Source of the DNA: DATJKD01 sp963834855
GTDB taxonomy: Bacteria > Pseudomonadota > Gammaproteobacteria > Steroidobacterales > Steroidobacteraceae
DNA length: 64,000 nt
Direction of reading: 5' to 3'
Assembly: GCA_963834855.1 (NCBI GenBank)
Contig: CAWIDH010000006.1
Location: 62,001-126,000, forward strand
Part shown: positions 37,914 through 47,286 of the stretch, one piece after another
Position numbering within the stretch: position 1 is the first letter of the stretch
How the letters are laid out: the number at the start of each line of letters is the position of its first letter
Made by a program: the position numbers and the translations under genes
The notes under the pieces: generated by a model
The model's input: the letters and a program-made list of their open reading frames with translations, nothing else
What the model was told of the DNA's origin: nothing
Databases searched by the model: none

Positions 37914-38748
37914 CTATTGCGGCGGCGGCGCGCCCGGCTCCGGATCTTCCATCGGGAAAGTCGTCGCGCCTTCGGAGGCCGGCGGCGTGCCGGGCGTCGT
38001 CCCGGGTGCCGGGGCCGGCTGTCCCACCGGAACGCTCGGCGACGGCGCCGCGGACCCGGCCACCGCCGGGGTTGCGCGCTCGAGCGCCGCCTTGAACTGT
38101 ATGGCGGCCTCGGGTGGCGCGGCGACCTGGCCCTCGAGGATCTGAGACGCGCGGATGTCCACCATGCCGTAGGCGGACGCGTTCGCGCGGTCATCGATCG
38201 ACAGCACGCTGCCGTCGAGCGCGACGCCGGCAAACATGCCTTCGCTGCGCGAGTACGAGAGCACCTGTGCGTTCAGCGTGGCATCGGTCGTCGCCGCCGC
38301 AGTTCGACCCAGCGGGCCCCGCCGCGATGGAGGCATCGGCGCCGAGCGTGACCTTCCCGTCCGCAATGCCCTCGACGCTCTGGCGGGACATGAGCACCAG
38401 GATCACGTCCGTCGACTGCACGCCCCACTGGAAGCCGACGTTGACGCCGGCGAGCGTGATGAACACCGGATCGCTCCACGAGCCGTCCAGGTCGCGCACC
38501 GCGAACACGCCCTTGCCGCCGCGCCCGCCGATGATCAGCGCGCCCTTGATCACCCGGGGAACGACCACGATGCCGTAGGCGCGCTCCATCAGCCAGGTGG
38601 GAATCACCTGCTCGCGTATGTCGACGAAGGTCTCGAAGACCTTCCGCGCGTTCGCGAGCCGTTCGTCCGTCTTCGCATCCGCCCGGGCCTGCAGCGGCGC
38701 CAGGCCGAGCAGGAGCGAGAGGCCGATCAGCGCGAGGAATCTCTGCAT
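37914..38748 (-). CDS. SYLF/YSC84-domain exported protein
   Basis: About 277 residues. Signal peptide FLALIGLSLLLGLAPLQARA, then the SYLF (YSC84/BPSL1445) lipid-binding domain (YGIVVVPRVIKGALIIGGRG, GFQWGVQSTDVILVLMSRQS, TLGADASIAAGP, YSRSEGMFAGVALDGSVLSI). A Pro/Ala-rich C-terminal tail ends PGAPPPQ. An extra base near 38305 breaks the frame between GPLG and RTAAATTDA. The family binds phosphoinositides in eukaryotes; in bacteria the role is unknown and probably concerns the envelope. Convergent with the VOC gene. Confidence 0.87.
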
Positions 38749-38848
38749 CTGCGGGGTACCGTCGTCCTCCGGAAGGGCGGGACTGTAACAGAATCCGCCG
38801 CGGGCATGACGCTGCGGCGCGGGCCGGTCTGATACGATTTTCGTTCTC

Positions 38849-41576
38849 ATGCCCCGCAAAGGCATTTCTTTCCCGCCGAAGGACGCCGCGCTGCGCGACG
38901 ACGTCCATCTGCTCGGGAACCTCGTCGGCGAAATGCTGAGGGACCAGTGCGGCGCCGCGGTCTTCGACGCCGTGGAAGGCGACCGCCAGGCGGCGATCGG
39001 CCGGCGCGAGGGTGATGCCGAGGACAGCGTGGCGCTGGTCGTTCGCACGCAGGGACGCCCGCCGGACGAAGCGCTCGAGCTGATCCGCGCGTTCTCCGCC
39101 TGGTTCCAGGTGGTCAACATGGCCGAGAAGGTGCACCGCGTGCGGCGCCGGCGGCATTACGTCAACGACAAGGCCGGACCGCAGCCGGGCGGCCTCGAGG
39201 ACTGCTTCGTCCGGCTCAAGGCGCACGGCCTGTCGCTCGAGCAGGCGCTGACGCTGCTCGCGAAGATCAGCATCGAGCCGGTGCTCACCGCGCATCCGAC
39301 CGAATCGACACGGCGGACGATCCTGCGACAGCAGCAGCGAGTGGCGCGGCTCCTGATGGCGAGGCTCGATCCCGCGCAGACGCCGGCGGAGAGCGCCGTC
39401 GTCATCGATCGCGTGCGCACCGAATTGACCACGGGCTGGCAGACCGCCGACAACTCCCGCGAGCGCCTGACCGTCGCCGACGAGCGCGAGCACGTGCTCT
39501 TCTTCCTGGTGGAAGTCATCTACAAGGTGATCCCCGTCTTCTACGAGGAAATCGAGGCGACGCTGGTGCGGGTGTACGGGGACGACGCGCGGGCGGCCGT
39601 GGTTCCCGAGATGCTGCATTTCGGGTCGTGGGTGGGCGGTGACATGGCCGGTCATCCGGACGTGCACGCCAAGACCATCCGCGAGAGCTGCGCGCGGCAC
39701 CACCAGCTCATCATCAACCGGTACTACCTGGACGCGCAGGCGCTGGCCGAGAAGCTGAGCCAGAGCAGCAGCCGCGTCGAGGTGTTGCCCGCGATCAGCG
39801 ACCGCATCGAGCAGTACAGGAACCTCGTGCCCGGCGCGCGCAGCGTGATCCCGGCCACGCACGACCGCATGCCGTATCGGGTGTTCCTGGGCCAGATCGC
39901 GGAACGGCTGCGCGCCGCCTACGACGGCCGCTCGGGGCAGTACGAGCGCGCCGCACAGCTGATCGACGACCTGGAGCTGATCGAGCGCAGTTTGCGCGCC
40001 TATCGTGGCACGCATGCCGGCCTCTTCCACGTGCGGCGGATGCTGCGGCGGGTGCGCACCTTCGGCCTCCACCTCGCGACGCTCGACGTGCGCCAGAACG
40101 TCGAGGCCCACCGGCAGGTCGTGGGTCACGCCCTGGGCGATGCGGAGTGGTCGCAGCGCCCGCGCATGGATCGGATCGCGCGCCTGCGCACGGCGCTCGA
40201 GCACGACGAGGCGCCGTCCGATGCGCTCGACGCTGCCTGCAAGCGGGCGTTCTGGGTGTTCGAGGCGATCGAGTATTGCCGCCATCGCTATGGACCGGCG
40301 GCGATTGGCTCCTATGTGGTGAGCATGGCGAACGACGTGGACGACCTGCTCGAGGTGCTCCTGATCGCTCGCTGGTCGGGGATGGTCGACGAAGCGACGG
40401 GGCAGGTGCCGCTCGACGTGGCGCCCCTCTTCGAGTCGGCCGACGCCCTGGAACGCGCCGACGACATCATCACCCGGCTCCTGGCCGAGCCCGGTTATCG
40501 CGCTCACCTGGCGGCACGCGGCAACCGGCAGACCGTCATGATCGGTTACGCGGACAGCAACAAGTCGACCGGCGTCGTCAGCTCCCGCTGGCTGGTGCGC
40601 CGGGCGCAGGAGGCCATGGTGGCGGCCTGCGAGGCTGCCGGCGTGACGCTCCTCGTTTTTCACGGCCGTGGCGGGGCCATGGGCCGCGGCGGCCGCAGGG
40701 GCGGGCTCGTGCGCAGCATGCCGGCCGGAGCCGTCCGCGGACAGCTGCGGATCACCGAGCAGGGTGAGAGCATCAACGACCGCTACGGCCTGCGGGCGAT
40801 CGCGTTCCGCACGTTCGAGCAGATGCTGCACAGCCTGGCCCTGACCACCGCCGGCGTACGGCGGCCGGACCACGGGGAACCCCTGTGGCGGGATGCGATG
40901 ACCCACATGGCCGAGACGAGTCGCGTCGCATATCGCGCGCTGGTGCACGCAGCAGCCGGGGTTTATCGAGTTTTTCCAGGCCGTAACGCCGGTCGACGTC
41001 ATCGAACGCGCCCAGATCGGCTCGCGCCCGGTCTCGCGTGCCGGCGGACAGGGTGTCGAGGGCCTGCGGGCGATCCCGTGGATCCTGTCCTGGTCGCAGA
41101 GCCGTCACATGCTGCCGGGCTGGTATGGCGCCGGGACCGGCCTCAAGGCCATCGCCGAGCGGTACGGCGATGCCATCGGATCCGAGATGTACCGCGGCTG
41201 GGCGTTCTTCGAGGCCCTGATCGACGACATCGAGATGGCCCTGGCGCGGGCCGACATGGGCATCGCCGGCTTCTACGATCAGCTCGCCCGACCGGAGCAC
41301 GACCGGTTCGCAACCGCCATCCGGGAGGAGTTCGAGCGCACCCGGGAACGCGTGCTGGCGGTCAAAGGGTGCGAGGGGCTGCTCGATTCCGAACCGACCC
41401 TGCAGCGCTCGATACGCCTGCGCAACCCCTACGTCGATCCGATCCACCTCACCCAGGTCGACCTGCTTCGCCGCTGGCGCGCGGCCGACCGGCCGGATCG
41501 TGGCGATCGTGACGTCCTCGAGGCCCTGGTCGCGTCGGTGAACGGCATCTCGCAGGGGCTGCAGGGTGCGGACTGA
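38849..41576 (+). CDS. ppc: Phosphoenolpyruvate carboxylase
   Basis: About 908 residues. Carboxylates PEP to oxaloacetate (anaplerosis), cytoplasmic. The catalytic His is in SIEPVLTAHPTESTRRT; the substrate loops are MIGYADSNKSTG and LVFHGRGGAMGRGG; the C-terminal LRNPYVDPIHLTQVDLLRRW is conserved. An extra base near 40950 (gcacgc[a]gcagccg) breaks the frame inside LVHAQPGFIEFFQAVTP. The usual final NTG is replaced by a QGAD end, seen in some variants. It is divergent from the SYLF gene with about 100 bp between them. Confidence 0.93.
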
Positions 41577-41681
41577 GTCCCTGCTACAAGGTTGACTCCG
41601 GACGGACGCTGCTCTAGCGTCCGATGCGAATCAGTCCGCGCACGGCGATCGCCGCGGCGCCCAACAGCGAGGAAGTCTCAC

Positions 41682-42382
41682 ATGGCAGCGAAGAAGAAAG
41701 CTCGGCGAACGATGAAGCGGAGCAGGGCTGGCAAGAAGCGGAGCGCCAGGGGACGCATAAGCGACGTGCGCCGTGCCGGGATGCGCCGCAGGGTCAAGAG
41801 GACGGTCAAGCGGCGGAGCGCCAGGGGACGCATAAGCGACGTGCGCCGTGCCGGGATGCGCCGCAGGGTCAAGAGGACGGTCAAGCGCAGGAAGCGCGCA
41901 GTGCGCCGGGTAGCGAAGCGATCCGTCCGTCGCACGGTGAAGAAGGCGGCTGCGAGCGGGGCGGTCGCCGTCCGCGTGAAACGGCGAAGGAGGAAGGTCG
42001 GTTCGGCCGCGAAGAAGGCGACGCGCGGGACGACGAGTCGCGCCAGCGCGGTGGTCGCGCGGTGGCGGTGCGTCGCGCGGTGAGCAAGGCACCCGCGCAG
42101 GCGCGTCAGGTCGTCAAGCAGGCGGCGCTGATGATCCCGAAGCCAGCGAAGCAGGCCATGGCCAAGGCGGAATCGGCGGTCGTCAAGACCGTCACGGTCG
42201 TGAAGAAGACCGCGTTCGATACCGCCAAGCAGGCCGGCTCGATGGTGTCGACGGCGCAGACGTTCGTCGGGCAGCAGGCCAGCAACGTCGTGGACCAGGC
42301 GAAGGACTTCGTGAAGAAGGTCGGTGACTCCGTCGGCAACGTCGTCGAAGGCGTGATGCCCGGGGACACCAGCAAAAAGTAG
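41682..42382 (+). CDS. Histone H1-like basic protein fused to a phasin-like helical tail (frame break)
   Basis: The N-terminal ~125 residues are dominated by Lys and Arg (MAAKKKARRTMKRSRAGKKR) and resemble bacterial histone H1-like proteins that bind DNA. The C-terminal ~105 residues read in another frame as an Ala/Lys/Val amphipathic helix (KQAMAKAESAVVKTVTVVKK, DQAKDFVKKVGDSVGNVVEG), like phasin or LEA-type segments. The frames join near 42060, needing a net change of two extra or one missing base. A 75-bp exact tandem duplication lies in the basic part. The two halves may be separate proteins if the break is real. Confidence 0.6.
41738..41887 (+). repeat. Exact 75-bp tandem duplication in the basic protein gene
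   Basis: Positions 41738-41812 and 41813-41887 are identical. Each unit encodes RSARGRISDVRRAGMRRRVK and RTVKR (25 residues). The identity at all codon positions implies a recent event or an assembly artefact. Adding a unit in frame adds one more basic repeat. Confidence 0.9.
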
Positions 42383-42450
42383 TCGCCGAGCAGACGCCCG
42401 AGTCGCGTGTCCCGGCACTTCGGTCGGGACACGCGGCCCGCGACTGCGCT

Positions 42451-43362
42451 TCAGCGTGCCGCGGGCTCGCGCCGGAAAGTCACGCTCCCGCGTCGGCGGG
42501 CGAGGTGCGGTGGATAGCCGTCGGGCGGGTTGCAACCTTCGCCCGGCATATCCGCATAGGCCGGGTCCCACGGCATCACGGAGACCGTCGCGCCGCCGTC
42601 CCGCGCAATTCGCGGCATGACCGGCGGCGTGGAGCGATCGCGCTCCGCGGCCAGCATGGCGGCGACGCTGCCGTGCAGGCGATGCGACTCCTCGATGTCC
42701 TCCAGGGTCAGCAGGGTTGGCGGTGCGAGGCTCATTTCGCCGCGTGCCTCGGCAACGAGGGCGTCGTGCGGGGCGAGCCACGCAAGCTCGGTCGACTCCT
42801 GCTGGTCGGCGCTCGCCGCCTGTCCATCGGGCACGGCCGCGGCAAAGAACCTCGTGTCGTACCGCCTGGGCTCGAGCGACGGCGTGATCCAGTGTGACCA
42901 GTAGACCAGCCGGTCGACCTCGAGCAGGAGGCCGGCCGACGCGATCAGCTCGATGAACGCGCCCGGCAGGCTCGCGACCCGCGCCCGTTCGGCTTGCAGC
43001 GCATGCACCTCCTCCGGTGACAGGCGACGGCCATCGCGGTGCCGCGCCAGCAGCAGCCCCGCCTCCTCGTAGGTTTCGCGGCAGGCGGCGACCGTGAGCC
43101 CGAGCGCGACCTCGCGCGGCAGCTCGGTGCCGTCGAGCGATCTCATCGGATGCGCGCCTCGACCGGTCCCGCCTCGGCGATCATCGCCGTCGCGGCAGGG
43201 TGAGCAGTCCGACGGATCCAGCCGGCCGCCCGGGAACACCCACATCCCGCCCATGAACCGCAGCTCGCGCTCTCGACGCATCATCAGGATCTCGACGCCC
43301 GCGATCCCGTCGCGCAGGAGCAGCAGGGTGGCGGCGGGCCACGCCGCGGGCGGAACGCTCAT
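42451..43362 (-). CDS. NUDIX hydrolase
   Basis: 303 residues. The Nudix box reads VAACRETYEEAGLLLA after GMWVFPGGRLDP, with the REtyEEaG core that binds Mg2+ and the diphosphate substrate. The long C-terminal region (PSLEPRRYDTRFFAAAVPDG, ESTELAWLAPHDALVA) is typical of the larger coenzyme-A/NUDT19-like subgroup. The substrate cannot be assigned. The start overlaps the fdsD stop by 4 nt on the minus strand, so it is likely the last gene of the formate dehydrogenase transcript. Confidence 0.9.
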   Translation of the reverse strand: MSVPPAAWPAATLLLLRDGIAGVEILMMRRERELRFMGGMWVFPGGRLDPSDCSPCRDGDDRRGGTGRGAHPMRSLDGTELPREVALGLTVAACRETYEEAGLLLARHRDGRRLSPEEVHALQAERARVASLPGAFIELIASAGLLLEVDRLVYWSHWITPSLEPRRYDTRFFAAAVPDGQAASADQQESTELAWLAPHDALVAEARGEMSLAPPTLLTLEDIEESHRLHGSVAAMLAAERDRSTPPVMPRIARDGGATVSVMPWDPAYADMPGEGCNPPDGYPPHLARRRGSVTFRREPAAR

Positions 43363-43586
43363 TTCGCGGCGGCGTCGGGCGCGAGCCTGGCTACGGCTTC
43401 GCGGGCGAGATCGCTGAGGCCAGCTCCGCCCTGGGCATGATGTGCCAGGATCTGCGCGCGCATCCGTGGATCCCAGAATCGCCGCAGGTGATTGGCGACG
43501 GCGTTCGCGGCATCCTCCGGCTTCGACTCGGCGGCGAAGAAATCGCCGATCTCGTTCGCCATCTTGACCAGGTAGTCGATCTTCAC
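43359..43586 (-). CDS. fdsD: NAD-dependent formate dehydrogenase delta subunit
   Basis: 75 residues: KIDYLVKMANEIGDFFAAES, then VANHLRRFWDPRMRAQILAH, the hallmark of FdsD. It is needed for mature, active enzyme in other bacteria, probably at cofactor insertion. It lies 12 nt after fdhD in the fdsGBA-fdhD-fdsD order. Confidence 0.93.
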   Translation of the reverse strand: MKIDYLVKMANEIGDFFAAESKPEDAANAVANHLRRFWDPRMRAQILAHHAQGGAGLSDLAREAVARLAPDAAAK

Positions 43587-43598
43587 GGCGTCCAGGCC

Positions 43599-44408
43599 TC
43601 AGGCGCGCAGTCGGCGGCCGTGCGCGTACACGACGTGCCGGTCCTGGCGCGCGAACCCGACGAGCGTCACGCCACAGTCCTCCGCGAGGCGCACGGCGAG
43701 GGCGGTCGGCGCCGAGACGGCGGCCAGCAGGCCGATGCCGGCCGTCGCGGCCTTCTGCACCATCTCGTAGCTCGCGCGGCTCGTCACGACCAGGTAACCG
43801 GCTCCCGGATCCGCGTTCATGCGCAGCAGCGCGCCGATCACCTTGTCGAGCGCGTTGTGCCGGCCGACGTCCTCGCGAACGAGCCGGATGCCTGCGCCCG
43901 GCTCGACCCAGGCCGCGGCGTGTACGCTGCCCGTGATCAGGTTCAGCGACTGCCGTGCGCCGAGCTCGACGAGGACGCGATGGAGCTCGGCCGTCGAGAC
44001 CATCGGGTCGGAAGCGACCGGCCGCGGTCGCCGGATCGCCTGCTCGATCGTCTCGGCGCCACAGACCCCGCAGCCCGTGCGGCCCGTGAGATTGCGCTGG
44101 CGCTTGAGCACCTCTGCGAACCGTTCCCCCGCGATGTCGATGCGCACCTCGAGGGCGCCGTCCGGGCGCTGCAGCTCGACCGAGCGGATTTCCTCCGGGC
44201 TCGCGACGATGGCTTCGGTCAGCGTGAAGCCCCGGCCCAGGTCCTCGAGATCCGCGGGCGTGGCGAGCAGCACGACGTGCGGGATGCCCTGGTAGGAGAG
44301 CTGCACGGGCATCTCCTCGGCCACGACGTCGTCCGCCGCCTCGACGCGGCCGTCGCGGAAGCGCTGGACGCTCACCGGCCGACTGGTGGCCGGCGGCGGC
44401 TCAGGCAT
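43599..44408 (-). CDS. fdhD: Formate dehydrogenase accessory sulfurtransferase FdhD
   Basis: 269 residues from the ATG at 44408, overlapping the fdsA stop by 8 nt (ATG 44417 is an equal alternative). FdhD carries sulfur from IscS to the Mo cofactor of formate dehydrogenase. The catalytic cysteine pair is in TGCGVCGAETIEQ; the C-terminal VREDVGRHNALDKVIGALL and VTSRASYEMVQKAA are typical. Confidence 0.95.
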   Translation of the reverse strand: MPEPPPATSRPVSVQRFRDGRVEAADDVVAEEMPVQLSYQGIPHVVLLATPADLEDLGRGFTLTEAIVASPEEIRSVELQRPDGALEVRIDIAGERFAEVLKRQRNLTGRTGCGVCGAETIEQAIRRPRPVASDPMVSTAELHRVLVELGARQSLNLITGSVHAAAWVEPGAGIRLVREDVGRHNALDKVIGALLRMNADPGAGYLVVTSRASYEMVQKAATAGIGLLAAVSAPTALAVRLAEDCGVTLVGFARQDRHVVYAHGRRLRA

Positions 44409-47250
44409 GATCGACATCGGCCTTGAAGGCCAGGCGGCGCTGCCGGCGGTCGTTCTCATGGAAGCGCTTCTGCCACTCGGACGGCTGGTCGACCTTCACG
44501 ACCTCCACCGCCGTGACCTTGTATTCCGGGCAGTTGGTCGCCCAGTCCGAGTTGTCGGTCGTGATCACGTTCGCGCCCGACTCCGGGAAATGAAACGTCG
44601 TGTACACGACGCCCGGGTGCACCCGGGTGGTGACCGTCGCGCGCAGGACGGTTTCACCCGCGCGGCTCGCGACACCCACCCAGTCGCCATCCGAGATGCC
44701 GCGCGCCTCGGCATCGCCCGGGTGGATTTCGAGACGGTCCTCGTCGTGCCAGACGACGTTCGGCGTGCGGCGCGTCTGGGCGCCGACGTTGTACTGCGTG
44801 AGTACCCGCCCGGTCGTGAGCACGAGCGGATAACGGGCGGTGGTGCGCTCGTCGGTGGGCACGAACTCGGTGACGTAGAACCGCCCCTTGCCGCGCACGA
44901 AGGAGCCTGCGTGCATGGTCAGCGTGCCCTCGGGCGCACCGTAGTTGCAGGGCCACTGCAGGCTGCCCAGGCGGTCGAGCTTCTCGTAGCTCACGCCGGC
45001 GAAGGTCGGCGTCAGCGCTGCGATCTCGGCCATGATCTCGCGTGGATGCGTGTAGTGCATCGGGCAGCCGAGCGCGTTCGCCAGGCGCATCGTGATTTCC
45101 CAGTCCTGCAGGCCCGCCGACGGTTCCAGCACCTTGCGCACCGGCGAGATACGCCGTTCCGCGTTCGTGAACGTGCCGTCCTTCTCGAGGAACGATGAGC
45201 CCGGCAGGAAGACGTGCGCGTACTTGGCGGTCTCGTTGATGAACAGGTCCTGCACCACCAGGCATTCGAGCGCCGACAGCGCCGCGGTGACGTGCTGCGT
45301 GTTCGGGTCCGATTGCGCGAGATCCTCGCCCTGCACGTAAAGACCCTTGAAGCTGCCGTCGAGCGCCGCCTCGAACATGTTCGGGATGCGCAGGCCCGGC
45401 TCGGACTCGAGCGGCACGCCCCAGCTGCGCTCGAACAGCCCGCGCACCGCGGCATCGGACACGTGGCGATACCCGCTGTACTCGTGCGGGAAGGACCCCA
45501 TGTCGCAGGAGCCCTGCACGTTGTTCTGCCCGCGGAGCGGATTCACGCCCACGCCCTCGCGCCCGAAATTGCCGGTGGCCATCGCGAGGTTCGCGATCGC
45601 CATCACCATCGAGGTGCCCTGGCTGTGCTCAGTGACGCCGAGCCCGTAGTAGATCGCCGCGTTGCCGGCGGTCGCGTACAGCCGCGCGGCTCCGCGCAGC
45701 GCCGCGGCGGGCACGCCGGTGACGGCCTCGAGCGCTTCCGGTGCATTCCGCGGGTCCGCCACGAACGCCTTCCACCTGTGCCAGGACTCGGGCTCGCAGC
45801 GCGCGAGCGCGAAGTCCTCCTTCGCCAGGGCCTCAGTGACGACCACGTGGGCGATGGCGTTCATCACGGCCACGTTCGTGCCGGGGCGAAGCTGCAGGTG
45901 GAAGCTCGCCTCGATGTGCGGCGTGCGAACGATATCGATCGCCCGCGGGTCGACCACGATGAGCTTCGCGCCCTCGCGCAGCCTGCGCTTGAGCTGGGAG
46001 CCGAACACCGGATGCCCCTCGGTGACGTTCGCGCCGATCAGCATGACGACGTCGCTCTTCATCACCGAGGTGAACGCCTGCGTGCCCGCGGACTCGCCCA
46101 GCGTGTGCTTGAGGCCGTAACCCGTCGGCGAATGGCAGACGCGCGCGCAGGTGTCGACGTTGTTGTTGCCGAACCCCGCACGGACGAGCTTCTGGACGAG
46201 GAACGTCTCCTCGTTCGAGCAGCGCGAGGAGGTGATGCCGCCGATCGAGTCCCGGCCGTACTTCGCCTGCAGCCGCAGGAACTCGCGGGCGGCGTGCGCG
46301 ATCGCCACGTCCCAGCTGACCTCGAGCCAGGGATCGGTGATCCGGCGACGGATCATCGGCTTCGTGACGCGATCGGGGTGCGTCGCATAGCCATAGGCAA
46401 AGCGGCCCTTGACGCAAGCGTGGCCGGCGTTCGCGCCGCCGTCGCGGTCCGGCACCATCCGCACGACCTGGTCGCCCTTGACCTCCGCGTTGAGCGAGCA
46501 GCCGACACCGCAGTAGCCGCAGGTCGTGGTCACGATACGTTCCGGCGCGCCGATGGCGGCGAGCGACTTCTCGGAGAGCGCAGCCGTCGGGCAGGCCTCG
46601 ACGCACGCCCCGCAGGACACGCACTCGGAGGACAGGAAGGGCTCGTCCTGGCTTGCGACGATCTTCGAGTCGAAGCCGCGGCCCTGCACGGTCAGCGCGA
46701 ACGTGCCCTGGGTCTCGTCGCAGGCCCGCACGCAGCGCGAGCAGACGATGCACAGGTCCGGGTTGAAGGCGAAGTAGGGGTTGCTGAGATCGCGCGTCGC
46801 CCCGCGATGCGCGGCGCCATTGGGACCGTACCGTGTCTCGCTCACGCCAACGACCGCGGCCATGTCCTGCAGCTCGCAATGCGTGTCGGCCGGGCAGCCG
46901 TCGCAGTCCAGCGGGTGATCGGAAACATAGAGCTCCATCACCCCGCGACGCAGCTTGCCGAGCATCTCGCTCTGCGTGCGTATGGTCATGCCCTCGGCGA
47001 CCTGCGTCGTGCAGGACGCCGGATAACCCTTGCGGCCCTCGATCTCGACCAGGCAGAGGCGGCAGGAGCCGAACGCCTTCAGTGAGTCCGTCGCGCAGAG
47101 CTTCGGGATCCGGTTGCCCACCGTCGCCGCGGCTCGCAGGATCGAGGTGCCGGCGGGAACCGTGACCGGCACGCCGTCGATGCTCACTGTGACGGTGGCG
47201 TCCGCAGCGCTCGCCGGTGTGCCGAGATCCTCGTGGTTGATCGCGTACAT
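44401..47250 (-). CDS. fdsA: NAD-dependent formate dehydrogenase alpha (molybdenum) subunit
   Basis: 949 residues. Order: N-terminal [2Fe-2S] ferredoxin domain (GSCRLCLVEIEGRKG), His/Cys3 cluster (DHPLDCDGCPADTHC), two [4Fe-4S] clusters (CIVCSRCVRAC; CVSCGACVEACPTAA), another at the catalytic domain (CGYCGVGC), and the bis-MGD domain. The Mo ligand is Cys in CARVCHSPTGYGLKH, so the enzyme is the Cys and not the selenocysteine form. It oxidises formate to CO2 in the cytoplasm and passes electrons through FdsB/FdsG to NAD+. The whole operon has intact frames. Confidence 0.97.
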   Translation of the reverse strand: MYAINHEDLGTPASAADATVTVSIDGVPVTVPAGTSILRAAATVGNRIPKLCATDSLKAFGSCRLCLVEIEGRKGYPASCTTQVAEGMTIRTQSEMLGKLRRGVMELYVSDHPLDCDGCPADTHCELQDMAAVVGVSETRYGPNGAAHRGATRDLSNPYFAFNPDLCIVCSRCVRACDETQGTFALTVQGRGFDSKIVASQDEPFLSSECVSCGACVEACPTAALSEKSLAAIGAPERIVTTTCGYCGVGCSLNAEVKGDQVVRMVPDRDGGANAGHACVKGRFAYGYATHPDRVTKPMIRRRITDPWLEVSWDVAIAHAAREFLRLQAKYGRDSIGGITSSRCSNEETFLVQKLVRAGFGNNNVDTCARVCHSPTGYGLKHTLGESAGTQAFTSVMKSDVVMLIGANVTEGHPVFGSQLKRRLREGAKLIVVDPRAIDIVRTPHIEASFHLQLRPGTNVAVMNAIAHVVVTEALAKEDFALARCEPESWHRWKAFVADPRNAPEALEAVTGVPAAALRGAARLYATAGNAAIYYGLGVTEHSQGTSMVMAIANLAMATGNFGREGVGVNPLRGQNNVQGSCDMGSFPHEYSGYRHVSDAAVRGLFERSWGVPLESEPGLRIPNMFEAALDGSFKGLYVQGEDLAQSDPNTQHVTAALSALECLVVQDLFINETAKYAHVFLPGSSFLEKDGTFTNAERRISPVRKVLEPSAGLQDWEITMRLANALGCPMHYTHPREIMAEIAALTPTFAGVSYEKLDRLGSLQWPCNYGAPEGTLTMHAGSFVRGKGRFYVTEFVPTDERTTARYPLVLTTGRVLTQYNVGAQTRRTPNVVWHDEDRLEIHPGDAEARGISDGDWVGVASRAGETVLRATVTTRVHPGVVYTTFHFPESGANVITTDNSDWATNCPEYKVTAVEVVKVDQPSEWQKRFHENDRRQRRLAFKADVDHA

Positions 47251-47286
47251 GCTCTCGCTCCGTCGTCCGTTTCCGCGCGCGGCCGG

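Noticed and set aside
44401..47250. Selenocysteine in formate dehydrogenase
   Set aside because: The active-site position is a Cys codon in the CARVCHSPT motif, with no in-frame tga.
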